A DNA stretch of 64,000 nt from Micrococcaceae bacterium RIT 802 (lineage in GTDB: Bacteria; Actinomycetota; Actinomycetes; Actinomycetales; Micrococcaceae), in the NCBI GenBank assembly GCA_016892645.1, contig JAFEMX010000006.1, positions 141,000 through 204,999 on the forward strand, given 5' to 3'. Shown piece after piece: positions 32,100 through 41,295 of this stretch; the first letter of the stretch is position 1, and every line of letters starts with the position of its first letter. Under the pieces are notes generated by a model. That model was not told the origin of the DNA and searched no databases. It saw only the letters and a list, made by a program, of their open reading frames with translations. The position numbers and the translations under genes were made by a program.

Positions 32100-34514
32100 A
32101 TGGACCCCACCACACCAGCACAGCGCCCCACCAGCGAACGCCCCGCCCTGGACGATGCCGGCGTGCGGGACCTCGAATCCTGGTGGCGGGCCGCCAACTA
32201 CCTCTCCGTCGGGCAGATCTACCTGCGCGACAACCCGCTGCTGCGCCGTGCCCTGGAACCCGCAGACGTCAAGACCCGCCTGCTGGGCCACTGGGGCACC
32301 ACCCCCGGGCTGAACTTCATCTACGCCCACCTCAACCGCGCCATCATCGCCGGCAACCAGCAGATGCTCTTCGTCACCGGCCCCGGCCATGGCGGCCCGG
32401 CCAACGTGGCCAACACCTACCTGGAGGGCACCTACACCGGGATCTACCCGGAGATCACCCGCGACGAGGAGGGCCTGCGCAAGCTCTTCCACCAGTTCTC
32501 CTACCCCGGCGGCATCCCCAGCCACGCGGCACCGGAAACCCCGGGATCCATCAACGAGGGCGGCGAACTCGGCTATTCGCTGGCCCACGCGTTCGGGACC
32601 GTGTTCGACAACCCCGATCTGGTCAGCGTCTGCGTCATCGGCGACGGCGAGGCGGAGACCGGCCCACTGAACGGGGCCTGGCAATCCGTGGCGTTCCTGG
32701 ACCCGGTGCACGACGGCGCCGTGTTGCCCATCCTGCACCTCAACGGCTACAAGATCGCCAATCCCACGGTCCTGGCCCGGATGCCCGAGGAACGGTTGCA
32801 CCAGTACTTCGAGGGGCTGGGCTATGCCCCCCGGTTCGTCACCGTGGCCGACCCCGCCGACCACGAACGGGCGCACCGCGACTTCGCGGCGGCACTGGAC
32901 GAGTCGCTGCGGGCCATCGGGCAGATCCAGGACCGGGCGCGCCGCGCCGATGCCGCGGCGACCGGCTCCGACCCCGGCCAACCGGTCTGGCCGGTGATCG
33001 TCTTCCGCTCCCCGAAGGGCTGGACCGGACCCGACGTCGTGGACGGCCTCCAGGTCGAGGGCACCTGGCGCGCCCACCAGGTCCCACTGTCGAACGTGCT
33101 CGATGACCCCGCCCACCTGGCGAAGCTGCAGCAATGGCTCGCCTCCTACCGGCCCGCGGAGCTCTTCGACGAGGCCGGGGCACCGCGCCCGGAGACCGTG
33201 CGGCTCACCCCGGAACCGGCACTGCGGATGGGTGCCGCGCCGGCCGCCAACGGCGGCACCGTACTGCAGGACCTCGTGCTGCCGCGGATGGCCGACCACG
33301 CGGTGGCCGTCGCCTCCCCGGGCACCGAACGCGACGGGGCCATGGCCGTCCTCGGCGCCTGGCTGCGCGAGGTCATCGCGTCGAACCCGCACACCTTCCG
33401 CCTCTTCGGCCCGGACGAGACCGCCTCCAACAGGCTCTCGGCCGTCTACGAGGTCACCGACAAGGTCTGGCAGCCGGAACTGCACGACGTCGATGAGCAC
33501 CTGGCGCGCGCCGGCCGGGTCATGGAGGTGCTCAGCGAGCACCTCTGCCAGGGCTGGCTGGAGGGCTACCTGCTCTCGGGCCGGCACGGGGTCTTCAACT
33601 GCTACGAGGCGTTCGTGCACATCGTGGACTCGATGTTCAACCAGCATGCCAAATGGCTCGAGTCCCACCGCAAGCTCCCCTGGCGCCAACCGGTGGCCAG
33701 CCTGAACTACCTGTTGTCCTCCCATGTCTGGCAGCAGGACCACAACGGGTTCTCCCACCAGGACCCGGGGTTCATCGACGTCGTGGTCAACAAGAAGGCC
33801 GAGGTGGTGCGCGTCTACCTGCCCGTGGACGCCAACACCCTGCTGGTGACCATGGACCATGTGATGCGCACCCGCGACTACGTCAACGTCGTCGTCGCCG
33901 GAAAGGCGCCGGCCCTGCAGTGGCTGGACCTCCAGCAGGCGGTGGAGCACTGCGCGGCCGGCATCGGGACCTGGGACTTCGCCGGGACCGGGGACGACGG
34001 CGAGGCACCGGACGTGGTGCTCGGCTGCGCCGGCGACGTGCCCACCGCCGAGGTCGTCGCCGCCGCGGCGCTGCTGCGCCGGGATGCGCCGGACCTGCGC
34101 GTCCGGGTGGTCAACGTGATCGACCTGATGCGCCTGCAGGACGACACCGAACACCCCCACGGCCTGCCGGACGCCGACTTCGATGCCTACTTCACCCGCG
34201 ACCGTCCGGTCGTCTTCGCCTACCACGGCTACCCGTGGCTGATCCACCGGCTGACCTACCGCCGCGCCAACCACCACAACATCCACGTGCGCGGCTACAT
34301 CGAGGAGGGCACGACCACGACCGGGTTCGACATGGCCATGCTCAACCGGATCGACAGGTTCCACCTGGCCCTGGACGTGCTGGACCGGGTCGAGGGGATG
34401 GACGAGAAGTACCCGGGGTTGCGCCAACGCTACGAGCAGGCCCTGGTGGATGCCCGCGGCCACACGCGGATGTACGGCGAGGACGCGCCGGAGATCACCG
34501 GATGGACCCTGTGA
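32100..34514 (+). CDS. xfp: Xylulose-5-phosphate/fructose-6-phosphate phosphoketolase
   Basis: An 804-residue thiamine-diphosphate enzyme splitting xylulose 5-phosphate (or fructose 6-phosphate) with phosphate to acetyl phosphate plus a C3 (or C4) sugar phosphate in the cytoplasm. Diagnostic segments are [19 protein letters not shown] (62-80), [39 protein letters not shown] and the ThDP/Mg motif GDGEAETG (181-188); the C-terminal domain has [20 protein letters not shown]. Length is normal. No acetate kinase or phosphotransacetylase is adjacent. The gene is solitary and convergent with the SDR gene (12 bases between stops). The start has no Shine-Dalgarno site and looks leaderless. Confidence 0.97.
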   Translation: MDPTTPAQRPTSERPALDDAGVRDLESWWRAANYLSVGQIYLRDNPLLRRALEPADVKTRLLGHWGTTPGLNFIYAHLNRAIIAGNQQMLFVTGPGHGGPANVANTYLEGTYTGIYPEITRDEEGLRKLFHQFSYPGGIPSHAAPETPGSINEGGELGYSLAHAFGTVFDNPDLVSVCVIGDGEAETGPLNGAWQSVAFLDPVHDGAVLPILHLNGYKIANPTVLARMPEERLHQYFEGLGYAPRFVTVADPADHERAHRDFAAALDESLRAIGQIQDRARRADAAATGSDPGQPVWPVIVFRSPKGWTGPDVVDGLQVEGTWRAHQVPLSNVLDDPAHLAKLQQWLASYRPAELFDEAGAPRPETVRLTPEPALRMGAAPAANGGTVLQDLVLPRMADHAVAVASPGTERDGAMAVLGAWLREVIASNPHTFRLFGPDETASNRLSAVYEVTDKVWQPELHDVDEHLARAGRVMEVLSEHLCQGWLEGYLLSGRHGVFNCYEAFVHIVDSMFNQHAKWLESHRKLPWRQPVASLNYLLSSHVWQQDHNGFSHQDPGFIDVVVNKKAEVVRVYLPVDANTLLVTMDHVMRTRDYVNVVVAGKAPALQWLDLQQAVEHCAAGIGTWDFAGTGDDGEAPDVVLGCAGDVPTAEVVAAAALLRRDAPDLRVRVVNVIDLMRLQDDTEHPHGLPDADFDAYFTRDRPVVFAYHGYPWLIHRLTYRRANHHNIHVRGYIEEGTTTTGFDMAMLNRIDRFHLALDVLDRVEGMDEKYPGLRQRYEQALVDARGHTRMYGEDAPEITGWTL

Positions 34515-34526
34515 GCCCGGGCCCCG

Positions 34527-35450
34527 TCAAGGCGTGGACTTGCCGCCGTTGACGTTCAGGGTCTCGCCGAGCACGTAGCTCGATTCGGCGGAGGCGAGGA
34601 ACACGTACGCCGGGGCGAGTTCCACCGGTTGGCCGGCGCGGCCCAGGGGCACGTTGTGGCCGAACTTCGGCAGCGCATCCTTCGGTTGGCCGTCGGATAC
34701 CTGCAACGGCGTCCAGATCGGGCCCGGGGCGACCGAGTTCACCCGGATCCCCCGGGGGGCCAGCTGGGTGGCCAATCCCTTGGTGAAGGCGTTGATGGCG
34801 GCCTTGGTGGAGGCATAGTCCAGCAGCTGCGGTGAGGGCTCGTAGGCCTGGACCGAGGTGGTGTTGATGATGGTTGCCCCCTCGGGGAAGTGTTTCAGGG
34901 CGGCACGGCAGAGCGTGAACATGGCCTGGATGTTGACCTGGAAGGTCTGCGCCACCTGCTCGTCGTCCAGGTCCTCGAGCTTCTCGACGGCGATCTGCTT
35001 GCCGGCGTTGTTCACCAGGATGTCCAGCCCGCCCAGGGCCTCGGCGGCCTGGTCGACCAACGAGTTGCGGTAGTCCGCGTCGAGCAGGTCACCGGCCAGC
35101 CCGACACCGATCCGGCCTTCGGCCTCGATGACGGAGATGACGTGCCGCGCGTCCTGGTCCTCGGCCGGCAGGTAGGCGATGGCGACGTCGGCGCCTTCCC
35201 GGGCGAACGCGATGGCCACTGCGGCGCCGATGCCCGAATCGCCACCGGTGACCAGCGCCTTGCGGCCCTTGAGCCGGCCCGTGCCGACATAGGTGTCCTC
35301 GCCGTGGTCGGCCTTCGGTTCCAGCTCGGCATCCAACCCGGGCTCGGGCTGGTCCTGCTTCGGGGGCGAGATCTTCGGGTATCGCGTCACCGGGTTGTCC
35401 AGTTGCAGCTGCGCTTCGGCGTTTTGCGGGTTCGGTTCCTGCTGTCCCAT
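34527..35450 (-). CDS. SDR family oxidoreductase (YghA/GSP39-like)
   Basis: A 307-residue short-chain dehydrogenase with a 55-residue N-terminal extension typical of the YghA / general stress protein 39 subgroup (VTRYPKISPPKQDQPEPGLD). The cofactor motif is TGGDSGIG (about 68-75), the NNAG motif is at about 146-149, and the catalytic Ser-Tyr-Lys are in NTTSVQAYEPSPQLLDYAST then KAA. The C-terminus AESSYVLGETLNVNGGKSTP is the usual SDR end. Homologues are induced by general stress and reduce aldehydes or sugars with NADPH. Ribosome site GGAGG is nine bases before the ATG. Confidence 0.93.
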   Translation of the reverse strand: MGQQEPNPQNAEAQLQLDNPVTRYPKISPPKQDQPEPGLDAELEPKADHGEDTYVGTGRLKGRKALVTGGDSGIGAAVAIAFAREGADVAIAYLPAEDQDARHVISVIEAEGRIGVGLAGDLLDADYRNSLVDQAAEALGGLDILVNNAGKQIAVEKLEDLDDEQVAQTFQVNIQAMFTLCRAALKHFPEGATIINTTSVQAYEPSPQLLDYASTKAAINAFTKGLATQLAPRGIRVNSVAPGPIWTPLQVSDGQPKDALPKFGHNVPLGRAGQPVELAPAYVFLASAESSYVLGETLNVNGGKSTP

Positions 35451-35542
35451 GGGATGACCTCCGGTATTTCGTCGGCTGTGCTTCCTGCGCTCACGCTAGA
35501 TGATGGGGCAAACGCGGGCAATGCTTCGTGTGCGCGGGCCCC

Positions 35543-38041
35543 TCATTCCCAGCGGACGTCGGCTGGTTCCTTGTCGGGACGCCAACCACGCCAGGCCGGA
35601 TGGCGGAGCCGACCGTCCCCGGTGACCTCGCTGAACCTGACCTCGCCGACCAGCTTCGGGGACACCCAGGTCGCATCGCGCCGGTCCGCCGCCGGCACGT
35701 CGTCGACGGGCGGCGTCTTGCGGGTGATCCGCCCCAGCCGGGTCTTCATGTCCTGGAGGTCGGCAGCGGAGAAGCCGGTGCCCACCCGCCCCACATAGTG
35801 CAGGGCCCCGTCGTCGTTCACCGCCAACAGCAGCGAGCCGATGGAGTCCCGGCGCGAGCCGGTGCCGGCCCGCCAGCCGATGACGACGACTTCCTGGTGG
35901 GCCTCGTGCTTGATCTTGATCCAGCCGTGGCTGCGCTTGCCGGGCAGGTAGCGGCCGTCGGTCTTCTTGGCGACGACTCCCTCCAGGCGCAGTTCGCGGC
36001 TGGTGTCGATGGCGTCCTGCAGGCTGCCGGTGTGGGCGACGGGCAGGTGGATGTGTTTGCCCTCGGCGACCGCGTCGAACAGCGCCGTCCGGCGTTCGGT
36101 GTAGGGCGAGCGCATCAGCTGGTTGACCTCCTCCCCGTCCCCGTCGGGCAGGCGGAGGGCATCGAAGACCATGTAGTGCACCGGCACCTTGCCCGCCATC
36201 GCCTCGACCTCCCGGCGGCGGGTCAGCTTCATCCGCTGCTGCAGCTGCCCGAAGTCGGGCCGCCCGGAGGCGTCCAGGGCGACGATCTCGCCATCGAGCA
36301 CCGCGCCGTTCCCGACCAGGCCGGCCAGTTCCGCCAGCTCGGGGTAGACGGCGGTCATGTCGTTGCCGTTGCGGCTGACCAGCGTCACCGCCCCGTCGGC
36401 GACGCCGGCGATCGCCCGGACACCGTCCCACTTCATCTCGTACGCCCAGTCGTCCTCGGCGTCGAGGTCGGCGGGAGTGCCCCGGGTGGCGAGCATCGGG
36501 GCGGGCAACTCTCCCGCTTCGGGTGCCGTCGCGGGCGTGCGCGGGGCGGGCTCCTTCGCCGGCCTTTTGGCAGCGGCGCCCTCCTTCCGGCGAGCAGGTT
36601 CCTTCCGTGCCGTGCCCCGGGAGGTGTCGTCGTCGCCGTCCGGCTCGGGCTGGTCCTTCATGAGGTGGATGAGCCAGTTCTTCTCGCCACCCATGCCCGG
36701 CGCGTTGATCAGGGCGTAGCGGCGCGGGACACCGCCCAGGCCGCCGTCGGGGCGGCCGTGCAGGACGGCGATGACCTCCTTGCCTTCACGCCACTTCTCC
36801 AGTTCGCACGTCCCGGCGTCCCAGATCGCGACCTCCCCGGCGCCGTATTGGCCCTTCGGGATGGTCCCCTCGAAGGACCCGTAGTCCAGCGGATGGTCCT
36901 CGGTCATGACGGCCAGCCGGTTGTCCCCGGTGTCCAGCGGCGGACCCTTGGGCACGGCCCAGGAGACCAGCACCCCGGAGTGCTCCAAGCGGAAGTCCCA
37001 GTGCAGGCCCGAGGCGTGGTGCTCCTGGATGACGAAGCTCGGTTCCCCATCGCGGGCCGCTGCCCGGTCCTCGGGGACGGGTTCGGGGGTCTTGGTCGCA
37101 TCGCGCATCGACCGGTACTTCTCGAGCCGGTCCGGCGCGGTGCTGCCCGACCAGCCCTGGCCCGCCAGGGGGTCGATGCCGTCGGCCACCCGTTCGAGCA
37201 CCTCCTCGAAGTCCAGCTGCCGCAGCTTCGGGTCCTCGATTTCCTCCCAGGTACGCGGGGCGGCGACCATGGGCCGGGAGCGTCCCCGCAGCGAATAGGG
37301 GCAGATGGTGGTTTTGGCCCCGTTGTTCTGGCTCCAGTCCACCAGCACCTTGCCGGCCCGCAGCGACTTCTTCATGTCCGAGACCACCAGGTCCGGATGG
37401 TCGGACTCCAGCGCCCGGGCCAGTTCGTGGGCGACCTCGGAGACCTGGGCCGAGGTGTAGCTGCCGTCCAGCGGCGCGTAGAGGTGGATGCCCTTGGACC
37501 CCGAGGTGACCGGGACGCTCTCCAGGCCCATGTTGGACAACAGCTCCCGGCACAGCAGCGCCGTCTCGGCGCATTCGGGCAGCCCCGCGCCGTCGCCGGG
37601 ATCCAGGTCGAGCACCAGGCGGTCGGGATGGGCCTGCTTCCCCTCGGGGGTGAACCGCCATTGCGGCACGTGCAGCTCCAGGGCCGCGAGTTGCCCGAAC
37701 CAGGCCAGCACCGCCGGCTCGTTGGCCAGCGGATAGGTATTGGAGTGGTCCTTGTGCTTGAACTCCATGCGCGGCACCCACTCGGGTGCGGAGTCCTCGA
37801 GGTCCTTGCGGAAGAACACCTGGCCTGGTTTCCCGGCGGTGCCCACGCCGTTGACCCAGCGCTTGCGCGTGACGGGACGCCAGGCGGCCTGCGGGATGAG
37901 GACGTGGGCCACCTGGGCCAGGTAGCGCAGGACGTCGGCCTTGGTGGTGCCGGTTTCGGGGTAGAGGACCTTGTCCAGGTTGCTGACTTTCAACCGGTGG
38001 CCCGAGACGTCGACCGTTTGCTCGTTCGCGCGTGGTGACAT
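35543..38041 (-). CDS. ligD: Multifunctional ATP-dependent DNA ligase LigD
   Basis: An 832-residue NHEJ enzyme in the mycobacterial order POL-PE-LIG. The primase-polymerase domain (about 10-290) has catalytic Asp145 and Asp147 in RLVLDLDPGD and SGSKGIHLYAP. The 3'-phosphoesterase domain (about 335-465) has QEHHASGLHWDFRLE. A basic, Ala/Pro-rich linker (470-508) leads to the ligase domain (about 512-830), with the adenylated Lys537 in EMKWDGVRA and motif IV LEGVVAKK. All three activities look intact. Start set at ATG 38041 (GGAAGG upstream); the frame stays open further by chance. It is divergent from ku, with 130 bases between, so the two may share regulation. Confidence 0.96.
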   Translation of the reverse strand: MSPRANEQTVDVSGHRLKVSNLDKVLYPETGTTKADVLRYLAQVAHVLIPQAAWRPVTRKRWVNGVGTAGKPGQVFFRKDLEDSAPEWVPRMEFKHKDHSNTYPLANEPAVLAWFGQLAALELHVPQWRFTPEGKQAHPDRLVLDLDPGDGAGLPECAETALLCRELLSNMGLESVPVTSGSKGIHLYAPLDGSYTSAQVSEVAHELARALESDHPDLVVSDMKKSLRAGKVLVDWSQNNGAKTTICPYSLRGRSRPMVAAPRTWEEIEDPKLRQLDFEEVLERVADGIDPLAGQGWSGSTAPDRLEKYRSMRDATKTPEPVPEDRAAARDGEPSFVIQEHHASGLHWDFRLEHSGVLVSWAVPKGPPLDTGDNRLAVMTEDHPLDYGSFEGTIPKGQYGAGEVAIWDAGTCELEKWREGKEVIAVLHGRPDGGLGGVPRRYALINAPGMGGEKNWLIHLMKDQPEPDGDDDTSRGTARKEPARRKEGAAAKRPAKEPAPRTPATAPEAGELPAPMLATRGTPADLDAEDDWAYEMKWDGVRAIAGVADGAVTLVSRNGNDMTAVYPELAELAGLVGNGAVLDGEIVALDASGRPDFGQLQQRMKLTRRREVEAMAGKVPVHYMVFDALRLPDGDGEEVNQLMRSPYTERRTALFDAVAEGKHIHLPVAHTGSLQDAIDTSRELRLEGVVAKKTDGRYLPGKRSHGWIKIKHEAHQEVVVIGWRAGTGSRRDSIGSLLLAVNDDGALHYVGRVGTGFSAADLQDMKTRLGRITRKTPPVDDVPAADRRDATWVSPKLVGEVRFSEVTGDGRLRHPAWRGWRPDKEPADVRWE

Positions 38042-38171
38042 GGGGTTTTCCTTCCGTCCAGCACCACTCTGCCTCCCGTGTGGTGACTTGGCCAGTCCCC
38101 TTGCTTCCCCGCTGGCCCGCGCCGTTGCCCTTTTGCTGGTCAGCCTCGTTGTCCGGTGCTTGACTGGGGGC

Positions 38172-39200
38172 ATGAGGGCAATATGGACGGGCGCCGTCGC
38201 CTTCGGCCTGGTCAATGTGCCGGTCAAGGCCTACGGAGCCATCGAGGACCACGACGTCGACCTGCACCAGGTCCACGACGCCGACGGCGGGCGGATCCGC
38301 TACCAGCGACGATGCGAGGTGTGCGGGAAAAAGGTCGACTACCAGCACATCGACAAGGCGTACGACGAGGGCGAACGGACCGTCGTGTTGACCGACGACG
38401 ACATGGAGGCGCTGCCGTCGGAAAAAAGCCGCGAGATCGAGGTCGTCCAATTCGTTCCGAACGAGCAGATCGACCCGATGATGCTCGAGCGCAGCTACTA
38501 CCTCGAACCGGATTCGAAGTCGCCGAAGGCCTACAAGTTGTTGCGCCAGACGCTGGAGGACACGGAGCGGACCGCCGTCGTGAAGTTCGCGCTGCGCCAG
38601 AAGACGCGGTTGGGCCTGCTGCGTGTGCGCGGCAAGGTCTTGGTCCTGCAGGCGATGCTCTGGGCGGACGAGGTCCGCGAGGTCGATTTCCCGGCGACCA
38701 AGACGACGACGAAGATCAGCGACAAGGAGCTGAAGATGTCCGCCGCCCTGGTGGACCAGTTCAGCGCCGACTTCACGCCCGAGGAGTTCGAGGACGAGTA
38801 CCAGGTCGAGTTGCGCACGCTCATCGACGAGAAGCTCAAGCACGGCGACACGTTGGACACCGATGCCACGTTCGGCGACCAGGAGGCCGCCCGGGACGAG
38901 GCCGGTTCCGGATCCGGCGATGTCATCGACCTGATGGAGGCGTTGAAGCGCAGCGTGGAGACCAAGCGCTCCGGCTCCGGGGGCCTTTCGGCGGCGGGTA
39001 AGTCCGCCGCGAAGTCCGCCTCGGGAAAATCCACGGCCAAGAAACCGTCGGCCAAGAAGGGCACGAAGTCGGGTGCCAAGAAAACTGGTGCCCAGAAGAC
39101 CGGCACCTCCTCGGCGAAAAAGGGAAAGCAGAAGAAGGCCACCGGCACCTCCGCCCAGACGACGGCCGACCGGAAGACCGCCACGCGGAAGGGAGCCTAG
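38172..39200 (+). CDS. ku: Ku protein with lysine-rich tail
   Basis: A 342-residue non-homologous end-joining protein that encircles DNA ends as a homodimer and recruits LigD. The core (1-260) opens MRAIWTGAVAFGLVNVPVKA and contains GGRIRYQRRCEVCGKKVDY and ALVDQFSADFTPEEFEDEY. The last 75 residues are a repetitive Lys/Ala/Ser/Thr tail (AKKPSAKKGTKSGAKKTGAQ and on), an extended version of the basic C-termini of actinobacterial Ku that contact DNA. Start at ATG 38172, where homology begins. The stop is directly followed by the topoisomerase start with no gap. Confidence 0.96.
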   Translation: MRAIWTGAVAFGLVNVPVKAYGAIEDHDVDLHQVHDADGGRIRYQRRCEVCGKKVDYQHIDKAYDEGERTVVLTDDDMEALPSEKSREIEVVQFVPNEQIDPMMLERSYYLEPDSKSPKAYKLLRQTLEDTERTAVVKFALRQKTRLGLLRVRGKVLVLQAMLWADEVREVDFPATKTTTKISDKELKMSAALVDQFSADFTPEEFEDEYQVELRTLIDEKLKHGDTLDTDATFGDQEAARDEAGSGSGDVIDLMEALKRSVETKRSGSGGLSAAGKSAAKSASGKSTAKKPSAKKGTKSGAKKTGAQKTGTSSAKKGKQKKATGTSAQTTADRKTATRKGA

Positions 39201-40208
39201 ATGGGCCAACGGCTTCTCCGTGTCGAGCCCGGCACGGGCGGCATCACCCGCCGCAGGGCGGGTCGCGGTTTCACCTACATCGCGGCGAACGGACGGCGCA
39301 TCGCCTCCGAGGAGAGGCTGGCGCGCATCAGGGACCTGGTCATCCCGCCGGCCTGGACGGATGTCTGGATCGCCTCCCAGCCCAACGCACACATCCAGGC
39401 CACCGGGGTGGACGCTGCAGGCCGGACCCAATACCTCTACCACCCGCGTTGGCGGGAGATCCGTGATAGCGAGAAGTTCACCCGCTCGATGTCCTTCGCG
39501 CAGACGCTTCCGGCCATCCGCCGGGCCGTGACCCGCGACCTGAAGCAGGGCCGTGACCCGCGACGGCGTGCCCTGGCCGCCGCCGTCCGGCTGATCGACC
39601 GGGCCGCCCTCCGGGTGGGCGGGAACGAGTATGCGCAGGACAACGGCTCCTTCGGCGCCTCGACCCTGCAACGCCGCCACGTCGCGGTGGAGGGCGACCG
39701 GGTGCACTTGACGTTCACCGGCAAGTCCTCGGGTGAGTGGGACGTGTGGCTGGAGGACGACCTGCTGCGCGCCTACTTCGACGAGATCCCCCAGACCCCA
39801 CGTACCGCTCCGGCCGTCTGCCACGCCGTCGTCAGCGGGCGCCGCAAGGAATGGCACGGGGTCTCGGAGTCGGCCATCAACTCCTACCTGGGCGAGATCG
39901 CCGGGCACGGATTCACCGCCAAGGACTTCCGCACCTGGCAGGGAACCGTCGTCGCGGCACGTTCCCTCGCGCTCGCCTTCCGTGCCGGCGCCACCTCCCC
40001 GGAAGCCGTCACGGCTGCCGTGCAGGACGCGGCGGACTGGCTCCACAACACCCCGACCATCGCCCGTTCCTCCTACGTCAACCCGCGCGTCATCGCCCTG
40101 TTCGAGCAGGGCCAGGTGGCCGACTTCGGCCGGCAGCACGACCGGGCCGTGCTCGCCCTGCTCGCCGGGGGCGGGACCGCCACGGACCCGGATCCCGATA
40201 GAGTGTAA
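39201..40208 (+). CDS. DNA topoisomerase IB
   Basis: A 335-residue poxvirus-type topoisomerase that relaxes supercoils through a 3'-phosphotyrosine. The N-terminal domain (about 20-95) contains RGFTYIAANGRRI and LVIPPAWTDVWI; the catalytic domain has Arg138 in AALRVGGNEYA, Lys175 in FTGKSSGEW, the R-K-E-W-H segment, and Tyr292 in IARSSYVNPRVI. It starts at the base after the ku stop, so the two are co-translated. Close linkage of TopIB to Ku/LigD suggests a role at DNA ends or in repair, though bacterial TopIB function is little known. Confidence 0.95.
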   Translation: MGQRLLRVEPGTGGITRRRAGRGFTYIAANGRRIASEERLARIRDLVIPPAWTDVWIASQPNAHIQATGVDAAGRTQYLYHPRWREIRDSEKFTRSMSFAQTLPAIRRAVTRDLKQGRDPRRRALAAAVRLIDRAALRVGGNEYAQDNGSFGASTLQRRHVAVEGDRVHLTFTGKSSGEWDVWLEDDLLRAYFDEIPQTPRTAPAVCHAVVSGRRKEWHGVSESAINSYLGEIAGHGFTAKDFRTWQGTVVAARSLALAFRAGATSPEAVTAAVQDAADWLHNTPTIARSSYVNPRVIALFEQGQVADFGRQHDRAVLALLAGGGTATDPDPDRV

Positions 40209-40239
40209 TCAACGTAATCGACCAATCCAGGGGGCCGAT

Positions 40240-41295
40240 GTGAAAACACCAACTGTGCACTTCTCGGCCGATCGACAGCCCGCTCCCGCAGGCTTCGACA
40301 CCGCCGCGCTGCTGACCGCTGCCGTGCGCAGCCGGGGCGAACCCGCGCCGATGATCGAGGCCCTGCGCCGCGCTGCGACACCGCCGCCCGTACCCGGCCG
40401 CGGAAGCACCACCGCGCTGTGGGAGCTGCTGGCCTCGGTCGCGGCGCTCGACCTCACCGCGGCGCGCACCATGGAGCCCCACGTGGATGCGGCAGCCATC
40501 CTCGATCAGGCCGGCATCGCCTGGGAGCCCGGCACCGCCTGGGGCGTCTTCGCCGCCGAGGGGCCGGGGATGCGGTTGGAAGCGACTCCGGAGGACGACG
40601 ACGGAACTTGGCTTCTGGGCGGCGACAAGCCCTGGTGCTCCCTGGCGGGGAGCCTGGACCGCGCCATCATCACGGCCGCCGTGCCCGGCGGCCGGCGTGC
40701 CTTCGTGATCGACCTGCGGCAGGCCGGGGTCGTCCCCGCGCCGTCGGCATGGGCCAGCCACGGCCTGCCGAACGTGTCCAGCGGACCGCTCCGGCTCGAC
40801 GCCGTCCCCGGGAGGCCGGTCGGCGGCACCGACTGGTACCTGCACCGCGACGGCTTCGCGTGGGGCGGCCTGGCCGTGGCCGCGTGCTGGTTCGGCGGTG
40901 CCGTGGGGCTCTACCGCACCCTGCACGGCGCGGCCACCCGCCGCGAGCCCGACCAGCTGGCCCTGGCCTGGCTGGGCGAGGCCGACCGTCTGCTGGCCTC
41001 CGGTGCCGCCCTGCTCGCCGACGCGGCCCGGCGCGTGGATGCCGGCACGGTCGGATGGCGGGAGGCCCACCGGGTCCGGGGGAACATCGCGGTCCTGTGC
41101 GAACGCCTGCTCTCCCTCTGCGGCCGGGCCCTGGGGCCGGGACCGCTGGCCTTCGACGCCGACCATGCCCGCCGGGTCTCCGACCTGACCGTGTACATCC
41201 GCCAGCACCATGCCGCCCGCGACGATGCCTCGCTGGGCCGGTTGCTGCTGGAGGATGCCGGGGCCGGCCGTGAAACGGGAACGAGCCCGTGGTGA
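40240..41295 (+). CDS. Acyl-CoA dehydrogenase-like protein of the PIG-L/NodS cluster
   Basis: A 351-residue protein, shorter than the usual 380-390 of acyl-CoA dehydrogenases. An N-terminal helical part is followed by WGVFAAEGPGMRLEATPEDD and GTWLLGGDKPWCSLAGSLDR, the mid-domain beta barrel that binds FAD, then a C-terminal helical bundle (ACWFGGAVGLYRTLHGAATR, REAHRVRGNIAVLCERLLSL). I cannot identify the catalytic glutamate, so dehydrogenase activity is not certain. Start at GTG 40240 with AGGGGG upstream. It overlaps the next gene by seven bases and begins a three-gene operon with a deacetylase-methyltransferase and a glycosyltransferase; this trio recurs in other bacteria with unknown product. 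Confidence 0.82.
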   Translation: MKTPTVHFSADRQPAPAGFDTAALLTAAVRSRGEPAPMIEALRRAATPPPVPGRGSTTALWELLASVAALDLTAARTMEPHVDAAAILDQAGIAWEPGTAWGVFAAEGPGMRLEATPEDDDGTWLLGGDKPWCSLAGSLDRAIITAAVPGGRRAFVIDLRQAGVVPAPSAWASHGLPNVSSGPLRLDAVPGRPVGGTDWYLHRDGFAWGGLAVAACWFGGAVGLYRTLHGAATRREPDQLALAWLGEADRLLASGAALLADAARRVDAGTVGWREAHRVRGNIAVLCERLLSLCGRALGPGPLAFDADHARRVSDLTVYIRQHHAARDDASLGRLLLEDAGAGRETGTSPW

